From the NCBI GenBank assembly GCA_040365065.1, contig BAABNI010000001.1, positions 310,001-374,000 on the forward strand: a stretch of 64,000 bases of DNA, in the 5' to 3' direction. The translations under genes were made by a program, and so were the position numbers. This DNA is from Pelagadaptatus aseana. Lineage in GTDB: Bacteria > Pseudomonadota > Gammaproteobacteria > Pseudomonadales > Cellvibrionaceae. Each line of letters starts with the position of its first letter. The first letter of the stretch is position 1. Positions 29,638 through 38,686 of the stretch are shown here, one piece after another. The notes below the pieces were generated by a model that searched no databases, was not told the DNA's origin, and saw nothing but the letters and a program-made list of their open reading frames with translations.

Positions 29638-30642
29638 ATGCCCAATATCTCCAATTTCTTCGCCCGCACCATTGCCAGAGAGTTGCAGCTCAGTCCTGAG
29701 CAATGGTCTGAATACACCGGCGATACCCGCCAGAACAGGGAGACTGTGCTGACCCAGCAGCGCATGCCGCTGCAGGACTTTGTCACCCTGTTGAGCAACG
29801 CCCTCGCGATCAGTCGGGATCCGGGATTGGGGCTGCGCTTCGGCCGCCACTCCAATCTGCTGGCACTGGGGGAGAGTGGACTGGCTGGGCTGGCCGCCCC
29901 CAATCTGCTCGAGGCGCTGCGCGCCCTGTGTGATTTCAGCCGGTTGCAGGCCGACTATATGACTATGGACATCAAAGTGGGTTTAAAACAACTGAGCTTC
30001 AGGGTGCGCGAGCACGAAGCCATTGGCATTACCCGCCGCACCCAGCACGAGGTCATGATGCTGACGCTGCAGAACATCCTGGAGATGGTACTGGGCCGCC
30101 CCTTTACCGAAGGCACGTTTTATTTTTCTTACCCGCAACCGCCATACTGCGATCGCTACCGTGAGGCCTACCACAGCCCCTGCGTGTTTGACGCCGATGA
30201 AACCGGCGTTGATCTGGACAGAAGCCTGATTGATTTCCCGTCACCCTTCTACGATCCGGTACTCTGGGAGCAAGGGCGCAGCCGCTGTATCGCCCTGATG
30301 CAGGAGCTCAACAACAGCCAAAGCCAACTGCACAGCCATCATATTCTGATGACCCTGCGATCCCAGACCCCGCCACTACCCAGCCTCAAGACCATCGCCC
30401 ACAAGATGCATTTGTCAGAGCGCACCCTGATTCGCCGCCTCAGTGAAGAGGGACACACCTACCGGCAACTGCAAACCAAAGTACTGCAGGAATGGGCCCA
30501 CCACTACTTGCGTGAAACCGACCTCAGTGTCGACGCCATCGCACTGCAACTGGGTTATCAGGACAGCGCCAATTTTCGTCGGGCCTTCAGGAACTGGCAG
30601 GGATGCTCACCCAGTGAATATCGGGCTGCCGATCAGAGTTAA
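29638..30642 (+). CDS. AraC-family transcriptional regulator
   Basis: 334 residues. N-terminal ligand domain of the AraC_arabinose_binding/OruR-like type (LGLRFGRHSNLLALGESGLAGL), about 15-200. C-terminal AraC HTH pair about 240-330: SLKTIAHKMHLSERTLIRRLSEEGHTYRQL, then ALQLGYQDSANFRRAFRNWQGCSPSEYR. Divergent from the dehalogenase-like gene with a 116-nt gap, so it may control that unit. Effector unknown. Confidence 0.9.
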   Translation: MPNISNFFARTIARELQLSPEQWSEYTGDTRQNRETVLTQQRMPLQDFVTLLSNALAISRDPGLGLRFGRHSNLLALGESGLAGLAAPNLLEALRALCDFSRLQADYMTMDIKVGLKQLSFRVREHEAIGITRRTQHEVMMLTLQNILEMVLGRPFTEGTFYFSYPQPPYCDRYREAYHSPCVFDADETGVDLDRSLIDFPSPFYDPVLWEQGRSRCIALMQELNNSQSQLHSHHILMTLRSQTPPLPSLKTIAHKMHLSERTLIRRLSEEGHTYRQLQTKVLQEWAHHYLRETDLSVDAIALQLGYQDSANFRRAFRNWQGCSPSEYRAADQS

Positions 30643-30739
30643 TCCCTGATCTCAAGGGCCTGACCATGCAAAGCAGCAGGTAACTCTACTTTCAGAATAC
30701 AAACACATTGCTCAACCATGCCCTGATTTTACAAGCGCG

Positions 30740-31012
30740 TCAGGCGTTGTAGAGGGTAAAGACGCCAATGCCGATAAAGCCAACGCCGGCGATGTAGTGC
30801 AGGTACTTTTCATTGATGTACTCCGACAGCAAACTGCCCGCCAGCACACCGATCGCAGAAGCCACGATCAGCGCGGCCGAAGCGGCCACAAAGACCGTCC
30901 ACTTGCTCACTTCCTTGTCGGCCGCAAACAGCATGGTCGCCAACTGAGTTTTATCCCCCAGCTCGGCAATAAACACTGCGGCAAAAATTGTCAGAAATAT
31001 TTTCCAGTCCAT
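30740..31012 (-). CDS. GDT1/UPF0016-family manganese exporter subunit (single-repeat form)
   Basis: 90-residue membrane protein with three predicted helices. It carries the E-x-G-D-K-T signature (IAELGDKTQLATML, residues 16-29), the metal site of the UPF0016/TMEM165 family of cation (Mn2+, Ca2+)/proton antiporters. Common members have two such repeats (about 190 residues); this has one, so it probably works as a dimer or with a partner. Divergent from the amidohydrolase gene. Confidence 0.85.
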   Translation of the reverse strand: MDWKIFLTIFAAVFIAELGDKTQLATMLFAADKEVSKWTVFVAASAALIVASAIGVLAGSLLSEYINEKYLHYIAGVGFIGIGVFTLYNA

Positions 31013-31034
31013 ATACTTTCACTCTATAACAACG

Positions 31035-31057
31035 GCAATGGCAGAAGGGGCCATTGC
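31035..31057. promoter_or_regulatory. Inverted repeat between GDT1 and amidohydrolase genes
   Basis: Perfect 8-bp arms GCAATGGC (31035-31042) and GCCATTGC (31050-31057), 22 nt upstream of the GDT1 start on the minus strand. Either an operator or a leader hairpin. Confidence 0.45.
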
Positions 31058-31120
31058 ATAGCATTGCCACGCCGGAAACAATACCCAACAGGGCTTAGCT
31101 ACAACAATAAAGAAGCTGAT

Positions 31121-32842
31121 ATGAAAAAAACTTTGATAGTGCTGTCTACCCTTGTCGTCATGGCCGGTTTGCTGATTCATCAATACCTGCGACCGGCCAG
31201 CGCCCCTGCGAGCCAAATCTTTATCAACGCGACGGTGTTGACCATGGATTCGGACAACACCACCGCCGAGGCCGTTGCCCTGGAAGGCAATAAAATTGTC
31301 GCCATCGGCAGCAATCAGGAAATTTCCCAACGGATCCGCAGCGACAGTCTGGTTTACGACCTGCAGGGCAAAACCCTGATGCCCGGCTTTATCGATGCCC
31401 ACGGTCACTTTCCTGCCTCCGGGTTGTTTGCAGTGCACGCCGACCTGCGCAGTCCGCCCATGGGCCAGATCACCAGCCTCAATCAATTGCAGCAAATCCT
31501 GAGCAACAAACTCACCACCAAAGCCCCCGGCGAATGGGTTGTGGGTACCGGCTACGACGACACCCTGCTGGCCGAGCGACGCCACCCGACACGGCAGGAT
31601 CTGGATGCCGTCTCCAGTGAGCACCCCATTTTTATTGTGCACACCTCACTGCATATGGGCGTTGCCAATACCCTGGCCCTGGAAACCCTTGGCATAACCC
31701 GCGACACGCCCAACCCGGTTGGCGGGGTCATTGCCAAAGACCCTGACACCGGCGAGCTCACCGGATTGCTGGAAGAAACCGCCATCAACGCCACGATGCA
31801 ACAGGCCATGGATTTTTCCCTGAGCGAGCTGCGGTTGCTGCTGACCACCGCCATCGATGAATACGCCGCAGCCGGTGTCACTCTGGCCCAGAACGGTGGC
31901 GCGCCATCCACCATGCTCAAGGGCGTCAGCCTTGTCTCAAAGCTCAACCTGATTCCCTTCCGGCTGGAACTGTGGCCTATGCTCAACAAACAAGATCCGG
32001 ACCAGTTTCAGGCGCTGATGCAGGGAGACTTCAGCGGCGGCGATTATGAAAGTGATCTGAGCCGCGTTAACCGGGTCAAGGTCATCGCCGATGGCAGCAT
32101 TCAGGGCTACACCGGTTATCTGTCAAAGCCCTACCACACCCACTTTCGCAACAATCCCTACTATCGGGGCTATCCGACCCAACCCCGCGATGAACTGGTG
32201 AAACAGGTCAGCGCGCTGCATCAACAGGGCTACCGCATTGCGATTCACGGCAATGGCGACGCCGCCATCGACGACATCATTTACGCATTTGCCAAGGCAC
32301 TGGAACAGCGTCCCGATCCGGACCCCCGCTTTATTGTGATTCACTCACAGATGGCGCGCGAAGATCAGCTGTTAAAGATGAAACAACTGGGCATTACCCC
32401 CAGCTTTTTCTCGGCCCATACCTACTACTGGGGTGACCGACATCGGGATTTCTTTATGGGTCCCATCCGGGCTGCCCGTATGAGCCCGACCAAATCCGCC
32501 GAGAATCTGGGATTGCCGTATTCGGTGCACATGGATACCCCGGTAGCGCCAATGGAACCTCTGACGCTGGTCTGGAGCACCGTCAATCGGGTATCCACCA
32601 GCGGCCGAGTCATCGGCAAGGAACAGCGCGTGTCAGCGCAGCAGGCATTGCGCGCCGTCACCATCGATGCCGCCTATCAGATTTTTCGCGACCACGAACT
32701 CGGCTCCATTGAGGTGGGCAAACTGGCGGATCTGGTGGTGCTGAGTCAAAACCCCATGGCCGTGGATCCCATGGCAATAAAAGATATTGAAGTGACCCAA
32801 ACCATCGTCAACGGCGTGACAATTTTTTCCAACGAGTCTTAA
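31121..32842 (+). CDS. Amidohydrolase family 3 (YtcJ-like) metal-dependent hydrolase
   Basis: 573 residues with an N-terminal signal anchor (KKTLIVLSTLVVMAGLLIHQYL), so it faces the periplasm. Metal ligands His94 and His96 in DAHGHF; AIHGNGDAAIDD and the C-terminal DLVVLSQNPM segment complete the amidohydrolase-3 pattern. VTIDAAYQIFRDHELGSIEVGKLADL is the typical C-terminal beta-sandwich motif. Starts at ATG 31121. Substrate not predictable; relatives include N-acyl amino-acid and imidazolonepropionase-like hydrolases. Confidence 0.85.
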   Translation: MKKTLIVLSTLVVMAGLLIHQYLRPASAPASQIFINATVLTMDSDNTTAEAVALEGNKIVAIGSNQEISQRIRSDSLVYDLQGKTLMPGFIDAHGHFPASGLFAVHADLRSPPMGQITSLNQLQQILSNKLTTKAPGEWVVGTGYDDTLLAERRHPTRQDLDAVSSEHPIFIVHTSLHMGVANTLALETLGITRDTPNPVGGVIAKDPDTGELTGLLEETAINATMQQAMDFSLSELRLLLTTAIDEYAAAGVTLAQNGGAPSTMLKGVSLVSKLNLIPFRLELWPMLNKQDPDQFQALMQGDFSGGDYESDLSRVNRVKVIADGSIQGYTGYLSKPYHTHFRNNPYYRGYPTQPRDELVKQVSALHQQGYRIAIHGNGDAAIDDIIYAFAKALEQRPDPDPRFIVIHSQMAREDQLLKMKQLGITPSFFSAHTYYWGDRHRDFFMGPIRAARMSPTKSAENLGLPYSVHMDTPVAPMEPLTLVWSTVNRVSTSGRVIGKEQRVSAQQALRAVTIDAAYQIFRDHELGSIEVGKLADLVVLSQNPMAVDPMAIKDIEVTQTIVNGVTIFSNES

Positions 32843-32874
32843 CAGCGGATCTTCACGAACGGGGCTTTTGGTTC

Positions 32875-32916
32875 GGGTATTTAGGGTCGGGCATTTAGGA
32901 GCAGGTGTTTAGGGAC
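32875..32916. repeat. Three tandem 14-bp units
   Basis: Units 32875-32888, 32889-32902 and 32903-32916 share the core TTTAGG. Followed by a small hairpin CGGGC-TGATC-GCCCG. Lies between convergent amidohydrolase and ytoQ genes. Confidence 0.75.
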
Positions 32917-32959
32917 GGGCTGATCGCCCGGCCAGAGGGAGGCCGGGCAGGGCACAGGG

Positions 32960-33403
32960 TTATTTGGATTCAACGGTATAGCGCAACAGCTCAATCACCT
33001 GATCGGTGTTTTGCGCCCAGGCCATGGCAGAGCCGTCCACTTCCTTGAGCGGGTGGATGATGCTGTCATCGTGCAGGGTAATGTAGGGCTTGTTCAACGC
33101 CGCACAAAAGCCGGCATCAAACGCCGCATTCCACTGCTTGTACTTATCACCAAATCGGATCACTGCCATATCGCACTTCTCGATCAGGTTTTTAATGCGC
33201 ATGGCATTCACCTTGGCTGACTTGTGGTCGCGCCAGAAGTTGTTGCTCTCATCCCCCAGCACGTCACCGGCGGCATCGCTGGAATCGTGATCGGTATTGG
33301 CGGAAACAAAGGTGATGGGTAAGCCCAACTTGTCTGCGCCGGCCATGATTTCATCACGCCAGTTGGTGTGGATTTCACCGGAGAGGTATACGGTCCAGTT
33401 CAT
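32960..33403 (-). CDS. ytoQ: YtoQ family protein
   Basis: 147-residue protein of the YtoQ family, related to the nucleoside 2-deoxyribosyltransferase fold. Key features: YLSGEIHTNWRDEI, FVSANTDHDSSDAAGDVLG, and FGDKYKQWNAAFDAGFCAALNKPYITLHD. No enzyme activity is established for the family. The DUF3179 gene ends 18 nt upstream on the same strand, so they are likely co-transcribed. Confidence 0.88.
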   Translation of the reverse strand: MNWTVYLSGEIHTNWRDEIMAGADKLGLPITFVSANTDHDSSDAAGDVLGDESNNFWRDHKSAKVNAMRIKNLIEKCDMAVIRFGDKYKQWNAAFDAGFCAALNKPYITLHDDSIIHPLKEVDGSAMAWAQNTDQVIELLRYTVESK

Positions 33404-33421
33404 AGTGATTCCTTACTGCAA

Positions 33422-34390
33422 TTATTTTGTACTGACAAAGACGTCGGTTTGCGGGTTAAAGCTGTACCAGGCAAACCAGTAACTGTAGGTTTCGGCCAGA
33501 GTATTGCCGTCACTGTCGGTGGCGTAGGCACTGGCCGCTTCCTGATTCCAGTGGATCGTCACGGCTTCGCCACCGATGTTATCGGCAAAACTTTTCTCAC
33601 CCTGCTTGCTCAGTTCCTGATAGGGGTAGGCCTTGCTGACACCGTTCAGTGTCAGGCCCAGTATCGGCTCATGAGCCTTGTAGGTGTTGGGAGAAATATG
33701 ACGGCGCGGGAAATGGATCATCCCCACCTGCTGGTAAAAGTCGTAGGGGTCTGAGCCGTAATCACGCAGGTGGCCGGTGTCGGTACTCAGTACCTCCGAC
33801 TGCGGATGGCGCGCCAGCCAGTCGGCCCAGGTAGTATGAATTACGGGCATCAGGGTTAAACGCTCTCCCTGCAATTCCCCTGAAATCGCCTCGCCCATAA
33901 TTTGCGACCAGAGCGATTCGGTGTTGCGATCGTACAGCAGCACGTTGTTGTCGTAGATCAGGCCGGATACGCCGAAGGTGAGGGCCAAGCCCTTAGTTTC
34001 AGCGGCGAACACCATACCGGAGCCGCACAGCGGGCAGTAGGTTACCGAGAAGGCCGTGTCATCAATCTTGTCATTGACCACTTCGTGCCAATTCAGAATC
34101 CGCACGGGGTAGGCGCGCGCTGTATCGCCAATCACCACCCCCAGAATTTTATCCTCGGGGGACAGAAACGCGGCATCAGCGGGTGCCACAAATTTCGGCG
34201 CATCCAGGGCTGGGATGCCATCACGGGGCGGACCGCCTTCAAAAATATCAACCTGCTCGACGCTGATGTTGCGCAAATCAAAGCCGTTCAGGCTTTCCAT
34301 CTCGCTCAACCCCGGCTCACTGGCCTGCAGGGGCGCACTGGCAACGATCAACATCAGGGAGGCAATTGCAAAACGTATAACTTGGTTCAT
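33422..34390 (-). CDS. DUF3179 domain periplasmic protein
   Basis: 322 residues with a signal peptide (FAIASLMLIVASAPLQA). DUF3179 hallmarks: RAYPVRILNWHEVVND, the cysteine motif VTYCPLCGSGMVF, and the LWSQIMGEAI and LEVLSTDTG-like segment. The Cys pair CPLC suggests a metal or redox role, but no activity is known. Its last codon lies 18 nt before ytoQ; read with it, this is a recurring pair worth checking elsewhere. Confidence 0.88.
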   Translation of the reverse strand: MNQVIRFAIASLMLIVASAPLQASEPGLSEMESLNGFDLRNISVEQVDIFEGGPPRDGIPALDAPKFVAPADAAFLSPEDKILGVVIGDTARAYPVRILNWHEVVNDKIDDTAFSVTYCPLCGSGMVFAAETKGLALTFGVSGLIYDNNVLLYDRNTESLWSQIMGEAISGELQGERLTLMPVIHTTWADWLARHPQSEVLSTDTGHLRDYGSDPYDFYQQVGMIHFPRRHISPNTYKAHEPILGLTLNGVSKAYPYQELSKQGEKSFADNIGGEAVTIHWNQEAASAYATDSDGNTLAETYSYWFAWYSFNPQTDVFVSTK

Positions 34391-34460
34391 GTAACACTCA
34401 CAAAGAATTATTTGTTATTGGAATGATTTGTGTGAATAACTTCTGACAAGCAACTGGGCT

Positions 34461-34898
34461 TCAGGTTTCCAGCAGAAACGTTACCGGGCCGTCATTGAGC
34501 AGTTGCACTTTCATATCGGCCCCAAAACGGCCGGTGGCCACATCGGGGTGTTGCTCTCTGGCCTGAGCCACAAATTGCTCATAGAGCGCCTCGGCCTGAT
34601 CGGGAGCGGCGGCGGTGGAAAAACCCGGGCGCAGGCCCTTTTTGGTTTCCGCGGCCAGAGTAAACTGGGAAACCACCAGCAAACCACCATTGATGTCAGC
34701 GACACTGAGATTCATCTTGCCGTCATCGTCAGAAAAAATCCGGTAGTTGAGGACCTTGTGTAACATCTTGTTCAAGGCGTCCTGACCGTCCCCCTTTTCG
34801 ACGCCCAGCAGCAATAAAATGCCCTGACCAATCTCACCTGTGACTTCGCCATCCACTGTGACGCTGGCACCACTCACGCGCTGAATCAAACCCCGCAC
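34461..34898 (-). CDS. dtd: D-aminoacyl-tRNA deacylase
   Basis: Proofreads tRNA by hydrolysing D-aminoacyl-tRNA (and glycyl-tRNA-Ala), 145 residues as in E. coli. Conserved SQFTLAAETKKGLRPGF (Dtd motif I) and the C-terminal GP-V-FLLET motif with NDGPVTF. I chose the GTG at 34898, with GGGAG five nt upstream and protein start RGLIQRVSGASVTVDGE; the TTG at 34910 would be inside that ribosome site. Confidence 0.95.
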   Translation of the reverse strand: MRGLIQRVSGASVTVDGEVTGEIGQGILLLLGVEKGDGQDALNKMLHKVLNYRIFSDDDGKMNLSVADINGGLLVVSQFTLAAETKKGLRPGFSTAAAPDQAEALYEQFVAQAREQHPDVATGRFGADMKVQLLNDGPVTFLLET

Positions 34899-34941
34899 AA
34901 CAACTCCCAATTACAATTGATACGGTCTCAGACCTGCCCCG

Positions 34942-34992
34942 GATTAAGCCAGCTCTCAGATTAAGCCAAGCTCAGGATCAAGCTAAGCCAGA
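34942..34992. repeat. Three tandem 17-bp units at the pip 3' end
   Basis: Units 34942-34958, 34959-34975 and 34976-34992 (GATTAAGCC-type core); the pip stop codon lies in the third. Small, of unknown use. Confidence 0.6.
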
Positions 34993-35949
34993 ACCACCGG
35001 CGGCAAAGCGACGCGCCATAGCGCGGGTAGCGCGAACCAGAGCGTCAACCGTACCCGGCTCGCGGGAAGCGTGACCGGCATCGCGAATAATATGCAGCTC
35101 TGAATCGTGCCAGACGTGGTGCAGGGCCTGAGCATTTTCAAGGGTGCACACCATATCATAACGGCCGTGAACAATAATCCCCGGGATACCATCCAAACGG
35201 GCGGCCTGCTCAATAATCTGGTTTTCCTCGATAAAGGAATCGTGCTGAAAAAAGTGCGCCTCTATCCGTGCCATCGCCAGCGCGTGATGAGGGTCGGCAA
35301 AAGCTTCAATCACATCCGGATTGGGTCGCAGGGTGGCGCAGCGCGCCTCCCAGACCGACCAGGCCTTGGCGCACGACATCCGTTCCAACTCGTTATCCCC
35401 GGTTAATCGCCGGTAGTAGGCATCGACAAAATTGTCCCGCTCGGCTTCGGGAATGGGCTTGATATAGTCCTCCCAGTAATCGGGAAAGACCTGACTGGCA
35501 CCGTACTGGTAAAACCACTCGATATCCCGCTGCCGGCACAGAAAAATACCGCGCAGGATCAACCCCAACACCTTGTCCGGACAGGCCTGAGCATAGAGCA
35601 GACTGAGCGTGGAACCCCAGGAACCGCCAAACAGCAACCAGCTATCAATCCCCAGATGCTCGCGGATGGTTTCGATATCGGCAATCAGGGCCTGAGTGTG
35701 GTTTTGCTCCAGACTGGCGTGTGGCTGAGAGCGACCCGAGCCTCGCTGATCAAATAAAATGATGCGGTACACTTCCGGATCAAAAAAGCGTCGATCCTCC
35801 TTACTGCAGCCACCACCCGGACCGCCATGAACAAACAGCACCGGCAAGCCATCGGGTTTGCCACACTCCTCAAGGTACAACTGATGATCGCCACCCACTG
35901 GCAGCATTTGGGTGCGATAGGGTTTGATGGCGGGGTAGAGCATATGCAC
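34978..35949 (-). CDS. pip: Proline iminopeptidase
   Basis: Alpha/beta-hydrolase that removes N-terminal proline from peptides, 323 residues. HGGPGGG oxyanion motif at 41-47, DQRGSGRS at 67-74, nucleophile Ser110 in GGSWGSTLSL, and HGRYDMVC and DAGHASREPG hold the Asp and His. The GTG start at 35949 is preferred because AGAGGA lies at the right distance; an ATG two codons later is possible. A 17-bp tandem repeat runs over the stop. Confidence 0.94.
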   Translation of the reverse strand: MHMLYPAIKPYRTQMLPVGGDHQLYLEECGKPDGLPVLFVHGGPGGGCSKEDRRFFDPEVYRIILFDQRGSGRSQPHASLEQNHTQALIADIETIREHLGIDSWLLFGGSWGSTLSLLYAQACPDKVLGLILRGIFLCRQRDIEWFYQYGASQVFPDYWEDYIKPIPEAERDNFVDAYYRRLTGDNELERMSCAKAWSVWEARCATLRPNPDVIEAFADPHHALAMARIEAHFFQHDSFIEENQIIEQAARLDGIPGIIVHGRYDMVCTLENAQALHHVWHDSELHIIRDAGHASREPGTVDALVRATRAMARRFAAGGSGLA

Positions 35950-35990
35950 AACACTGTCCTCTCTCGGGCATGGCGCAGTGATGGCGGGAT

Positions 35991-36530
35991 CTAGTAGAAA
36001 ACACCACCGCGCATTATCTGGACACTGGCCTTGGATTGCGGATCGTAGACACTGTGCAGCCAGGTGGACTCACTGGTGATATGCCAGAGGATCGGCCGGG
36101 ACTCCTGACGCAACTGATTGTAGTCTTCCACGGTAATCAACAGGTAGTCGTTGTTGGCTTCGTAGTAGGCGTCGATCCCGGTGTATTCCGGCAAACTATC
36201 GGTGGTGCGTGTCACCGCACTGCCGATGACCTTATCCACAAAAAACTGCACCAGATGATTCAACTCCGGTTCGCGGATCAGGTAGAGCATGTGCTTGATA
36301 AATTCACCCTGGTAGGCGTAGATCTCTGCCCCCTGCTCGGAGGTCACCTTAATGGAAACCAGCGCCTGACTGCAGGGCGCACCGGACACCTGCACACTCA
36401 AGGTATCGCGACTGTCCTTCGAAACATAGGCCACGGTCTTTGAGGCGGCCACATCACAGGGTTCTGGCTCGGCCACACTGTGAGCAGCAAACACAAACCC
36501 GATGATAACCAGTGCAACTTTCAACGCCAT
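35991..36530 (-). CDS. Hypothetical exported protein
   Basis: 179 residues with a signal peptide (ALKVALVIIGFVFAAHSVAEPEP) and two cysteines (C25 and C53 of the precursor) that could pair in the periplasm. No family recognised. Ends 41 nt before pip, so it may share a transcript with it. Confidence 0.75.
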   Translation of the reverse strand: MALKVALVIIGFVFAAHSVAEPEPCDVAASKTVAYVSKDSRDTLSVQVSGAPCSQALVSIKVTSEQGAEIYAYQGEFIKHMLYLIREPELNHLVQFFVDKVIGSAVTRTTDSLPEYTGIDAYYEANNDYLLITVEDYNQLRQESRPILWHITSESTWLHSVYDPQSKASVQIMRGGVFY

Positions 36531-36646
36531 AGTCTGCCTTTCAACCCTGTCCTTATCCGCCTGCTTCCGGAACCTGTAGCCAAGCCCTCTCTACCGTTTT
36601 TGATCCATTTTCGGCATCATCTGAGTGTAGACCAAAGGAGCCTGCC

Positions 36647-37213
36647 ATGACAGACCAACGCTGCCCCTGGTGCCTCGGTGATCCGCTCTATGAGGATTAC
36701 CACGACAACGAATGGGGCACCCCCTGTTTTGACGATGCCAAACTGTTTGAATTCTTACTACTGGAAGGCGCCCAGGCCGGTCTGGCCTGGATCACCGTAT
36801 TGCGCAAGCGCGAACATTATCGCGAGGCCTATGACGGCTTTGATCCAAACCGGATCGCCCGTTACGACGACAGTAAAATTGCCGAGCTGCTGCAGAACCC
36901 CGGCATCATTCGCAACAAGCTGAAGGTCAACAGTGCAGTACAGAACGCCCGGGCCTATCTGAACGTGCTGGACCGACACGACAGTTTTTCCGACTACCTC
37001 TGGCAATTTGTCGATGGCCAACCGATCCAGAATCATTTCACCACAATGAAACAAGTGCCTGCGACCACTCCGATTTCCGATACCATGAGCAAAACACTGA
37101 AAAAAGCCGGCTTTAATTTTGTCGGCTCCACCATCTGTTACGCCTATATGCAGGCGACCGGCATGGTCAACGACCATCTGACGAGCTGCCTCCGTCATCA
37201 ACAGCTATGCTGA
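36647..37213 (+). CDS. tag: DNA-3-methyladenine glycosylase I
   Basis: Excises 3-methyladenine from alkylated DNA in base-excision repair, 188 residues. Zinc ligands Cys6, His19, His177 and Cys181 have the same spacing as E. coli Tag (4, 17, 175, 179). Catalytic-site Glu40 in LLLEGAQAGLAW matches E. coli Glu38. Divergent from the hypothetical exported-protein gene. Confidence 0.96.
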   Translation: MTDQRCPWCLGDPLYEDYHDNEWGTPCFDDAKLFEFLLLEGAQAGLAWITVLRKREHYREAYDGFDPNRIARYDDSKIAELLQNPGIIRNKLKVNSAVQNARAYLNVLDRHDSFSDYLWQFVDGQPIQNHFTTMKQVPATTPISDTMSKTLKKAGFNFVGSTICYAYMQATGMVNDHLTSCLRHQQLC

Positions 37214-37243
37214 AGATTCAGGCCATCAAACTAAGAGAACATC

Positions 37244-38557
37244 ATGGAACCCAGCGCCCTTTACCAACAAAAACTGATGTCGAGCGACACGGCCGCCGAC
37301 TGCCTTGACGATGGCAGCAACCTGATTCTCGGTATGGGCGTCGCCATGCCCCCGGGCCTGATGCAGGGCGTCAGCAAGGCACTGCATGACGACCGCCTCA
37401 AACAACTCAACCTCTATTACATGCACGGCACCGAGGCACTGAAGGAATCGCTGCTGCGACCGGAACTGGCAGAGAAAGTAAAAGCCCGGCCATTGTTTAT
37501 GAGCCGTCACGACCGCGAAGCCATGAAGCTCTATGAAAAGAGCAACAGCCTGGAATTTATTCCCTGCGCCCTGCATCAGGCCGGACGCTTGCTGACGGAA
37601 CAGATCGAACCCCACTGTTTTATGGTGACGGTATCGCCCATGGACCGGCACGGCTATTTCAGTCTCGGTACCAACGGCGATTACGGCGCCAGTGTTATTC
37701 GCAAAGCGCAAAAGGTGATTGTCGAGGTCAATCACAACATGCCGCGTACCTTCGGTGAATTGTCGGTACACATTTCCGAAGTTGACGGCATTATTGAAAA
37801 CGACCAACCGCTGATCGAAGTCCCGGTGCGGGAACCTTCGGAAAACGACAAGCGCATTGCCAGAACCATTGTCGAGTTCATCAACGATGGCGACACCCTG
37901 CAAATGGGCGTCGGCGGCGTGCCCAATGCGGTACTGGGGTTTCTGCAAAATCACCAGAATCTGGGCTTGCACTCGGAACTGTTCAGTCCCGCGATGGTGG
38001 ATCTGATCAAATCCGGAGCCCTCAATGGCCGTCTGAAAAGCTGGATGCAACATCGCCACGTGTTTACTCTGGCGCTCGGCGACCAGGCCATGTACGACTT
38101 TATGGACGACAACCCCTCCATCGTTGGCTACCCGGCCTCATGGGTAAACAACCCCAGCATCATCCGCAAAAACAACCAGATGGTCTCCGTGAACGGCGCC
38201 ATCCAGATTGACCTCACCGGCCAGATCAACGCCGAACACCTCGGCGGCCAACCCTTTTCCGGCACCGGCGGTCAGCTGGACTTTGTCCGCGGCGCCTACG
38301 CCTCACCCGGCGGCCGATCGTTTATTGCGCTGCACTCAACCGCCAAGAAGGGGACAGTCAGCCGCATTGTGCCGCAACTCAGTGGCGGCACCGTTACCGA
38401 CACCCGCATGGACACCCACTATGTTGTGACCGAGTACGGTTGTGTTAACCTCAAAGGCCTGTCGATACCGCAACGGGCTCGCGCCCTGATCAGCATTGCC
38501 GACCCGAAGTTCCAGCAAGAATTGGAGCATATCGCTGGCGCGGCGGGATTAATCTGA
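37244..38557 (+). CDS. Acetyl-CoA hydrolase/CoA transferase family protein
   Basis: 437 residues of the Cat1/4-hydroxybutyrate-CoA-transferase family, moving CoA between carboxylic acids. Catalytic Glu245 in LHSELFSP; GVGGVPNAVL glycine loop at 222-231; the C-terminal QLDFVRGAYASPGGRSFIAL and YVVTEYGCVNLKGLS motifs. Family members vary between succinyl-, butyryl- and 4-hydroxybutyryl-CoA use, which cannot be told here. Follows tag after 30 nt, probably with its own control; ends near a repeat cluster. Confidence 0.88.
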   Translation: MEPSALYQQKLMSSDTAADCLDDGSNLILGMGVAMPPGLMQGVSKALHDDRLKQLNLYYMHGTEALKESLLRPELAEKVKARPLFMSRHDREAMKLYEKSNSLEFIPCALHQAGRLLTEQIEPHCFMVTVSPMDRHGYFSLGTNGDYGASVIRKAQKVIVEVNHNMPRTFGELSVHISEVDGIIENDQPLIEVPVREPSENDKRIARTIVEFINDGDTLQMGVGGVPNAVLGFLQNHQNLGLHSELFSPAMVDLIKSGALNGRLKSWMQHRHVFTLALGDQAMYDFMDDNPSIVGYPASWVNNPSIIRKNNQMVSVNGAIQIDLTGQINAEHLGGQPFSGTGGQLDFVRGAYASPGGRSFIALHSTAKKGTVSRIVPQLSGGTVTDTRMDTHYVVTEYGCVNLKGLSIPQRARALISIADPKFQQELEHIAGAAGLI

Positions 38558-38586
38558 ACCCGTCACACTGACACCCTGAAAACAAA

Positions 38587-38675
38587 TGTCATCCCGAGAG
38601 AAGCTGTCAACCCGAGCAAAAAAACTGTCATCCCGAACGCAGGCGAGGGATCTCTCGCTAACGCTCAAGATGACA
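38587..38675. repeat. Cluster of dispersed TGTCATCC elements (copy C)
   Basis: TGTCATCCCGA-type starts at 38587, 38605 (as TGTCAACCCGA) and 38626; the last unit runs to GATGACA at 38669-38675. It ends at the base where the upstream selO ATG candidate begins. Confidence 0.75.
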
Positions 38676-38686
38676 TGGACCACGTA

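Noticed and set aside
31013..31120. A yybP-ykoY manganese riboswitch upstream of the GDT1 gene
   Set aside because: The conserved internal loops could not be found; only a simple 8-bp hairpin is present.
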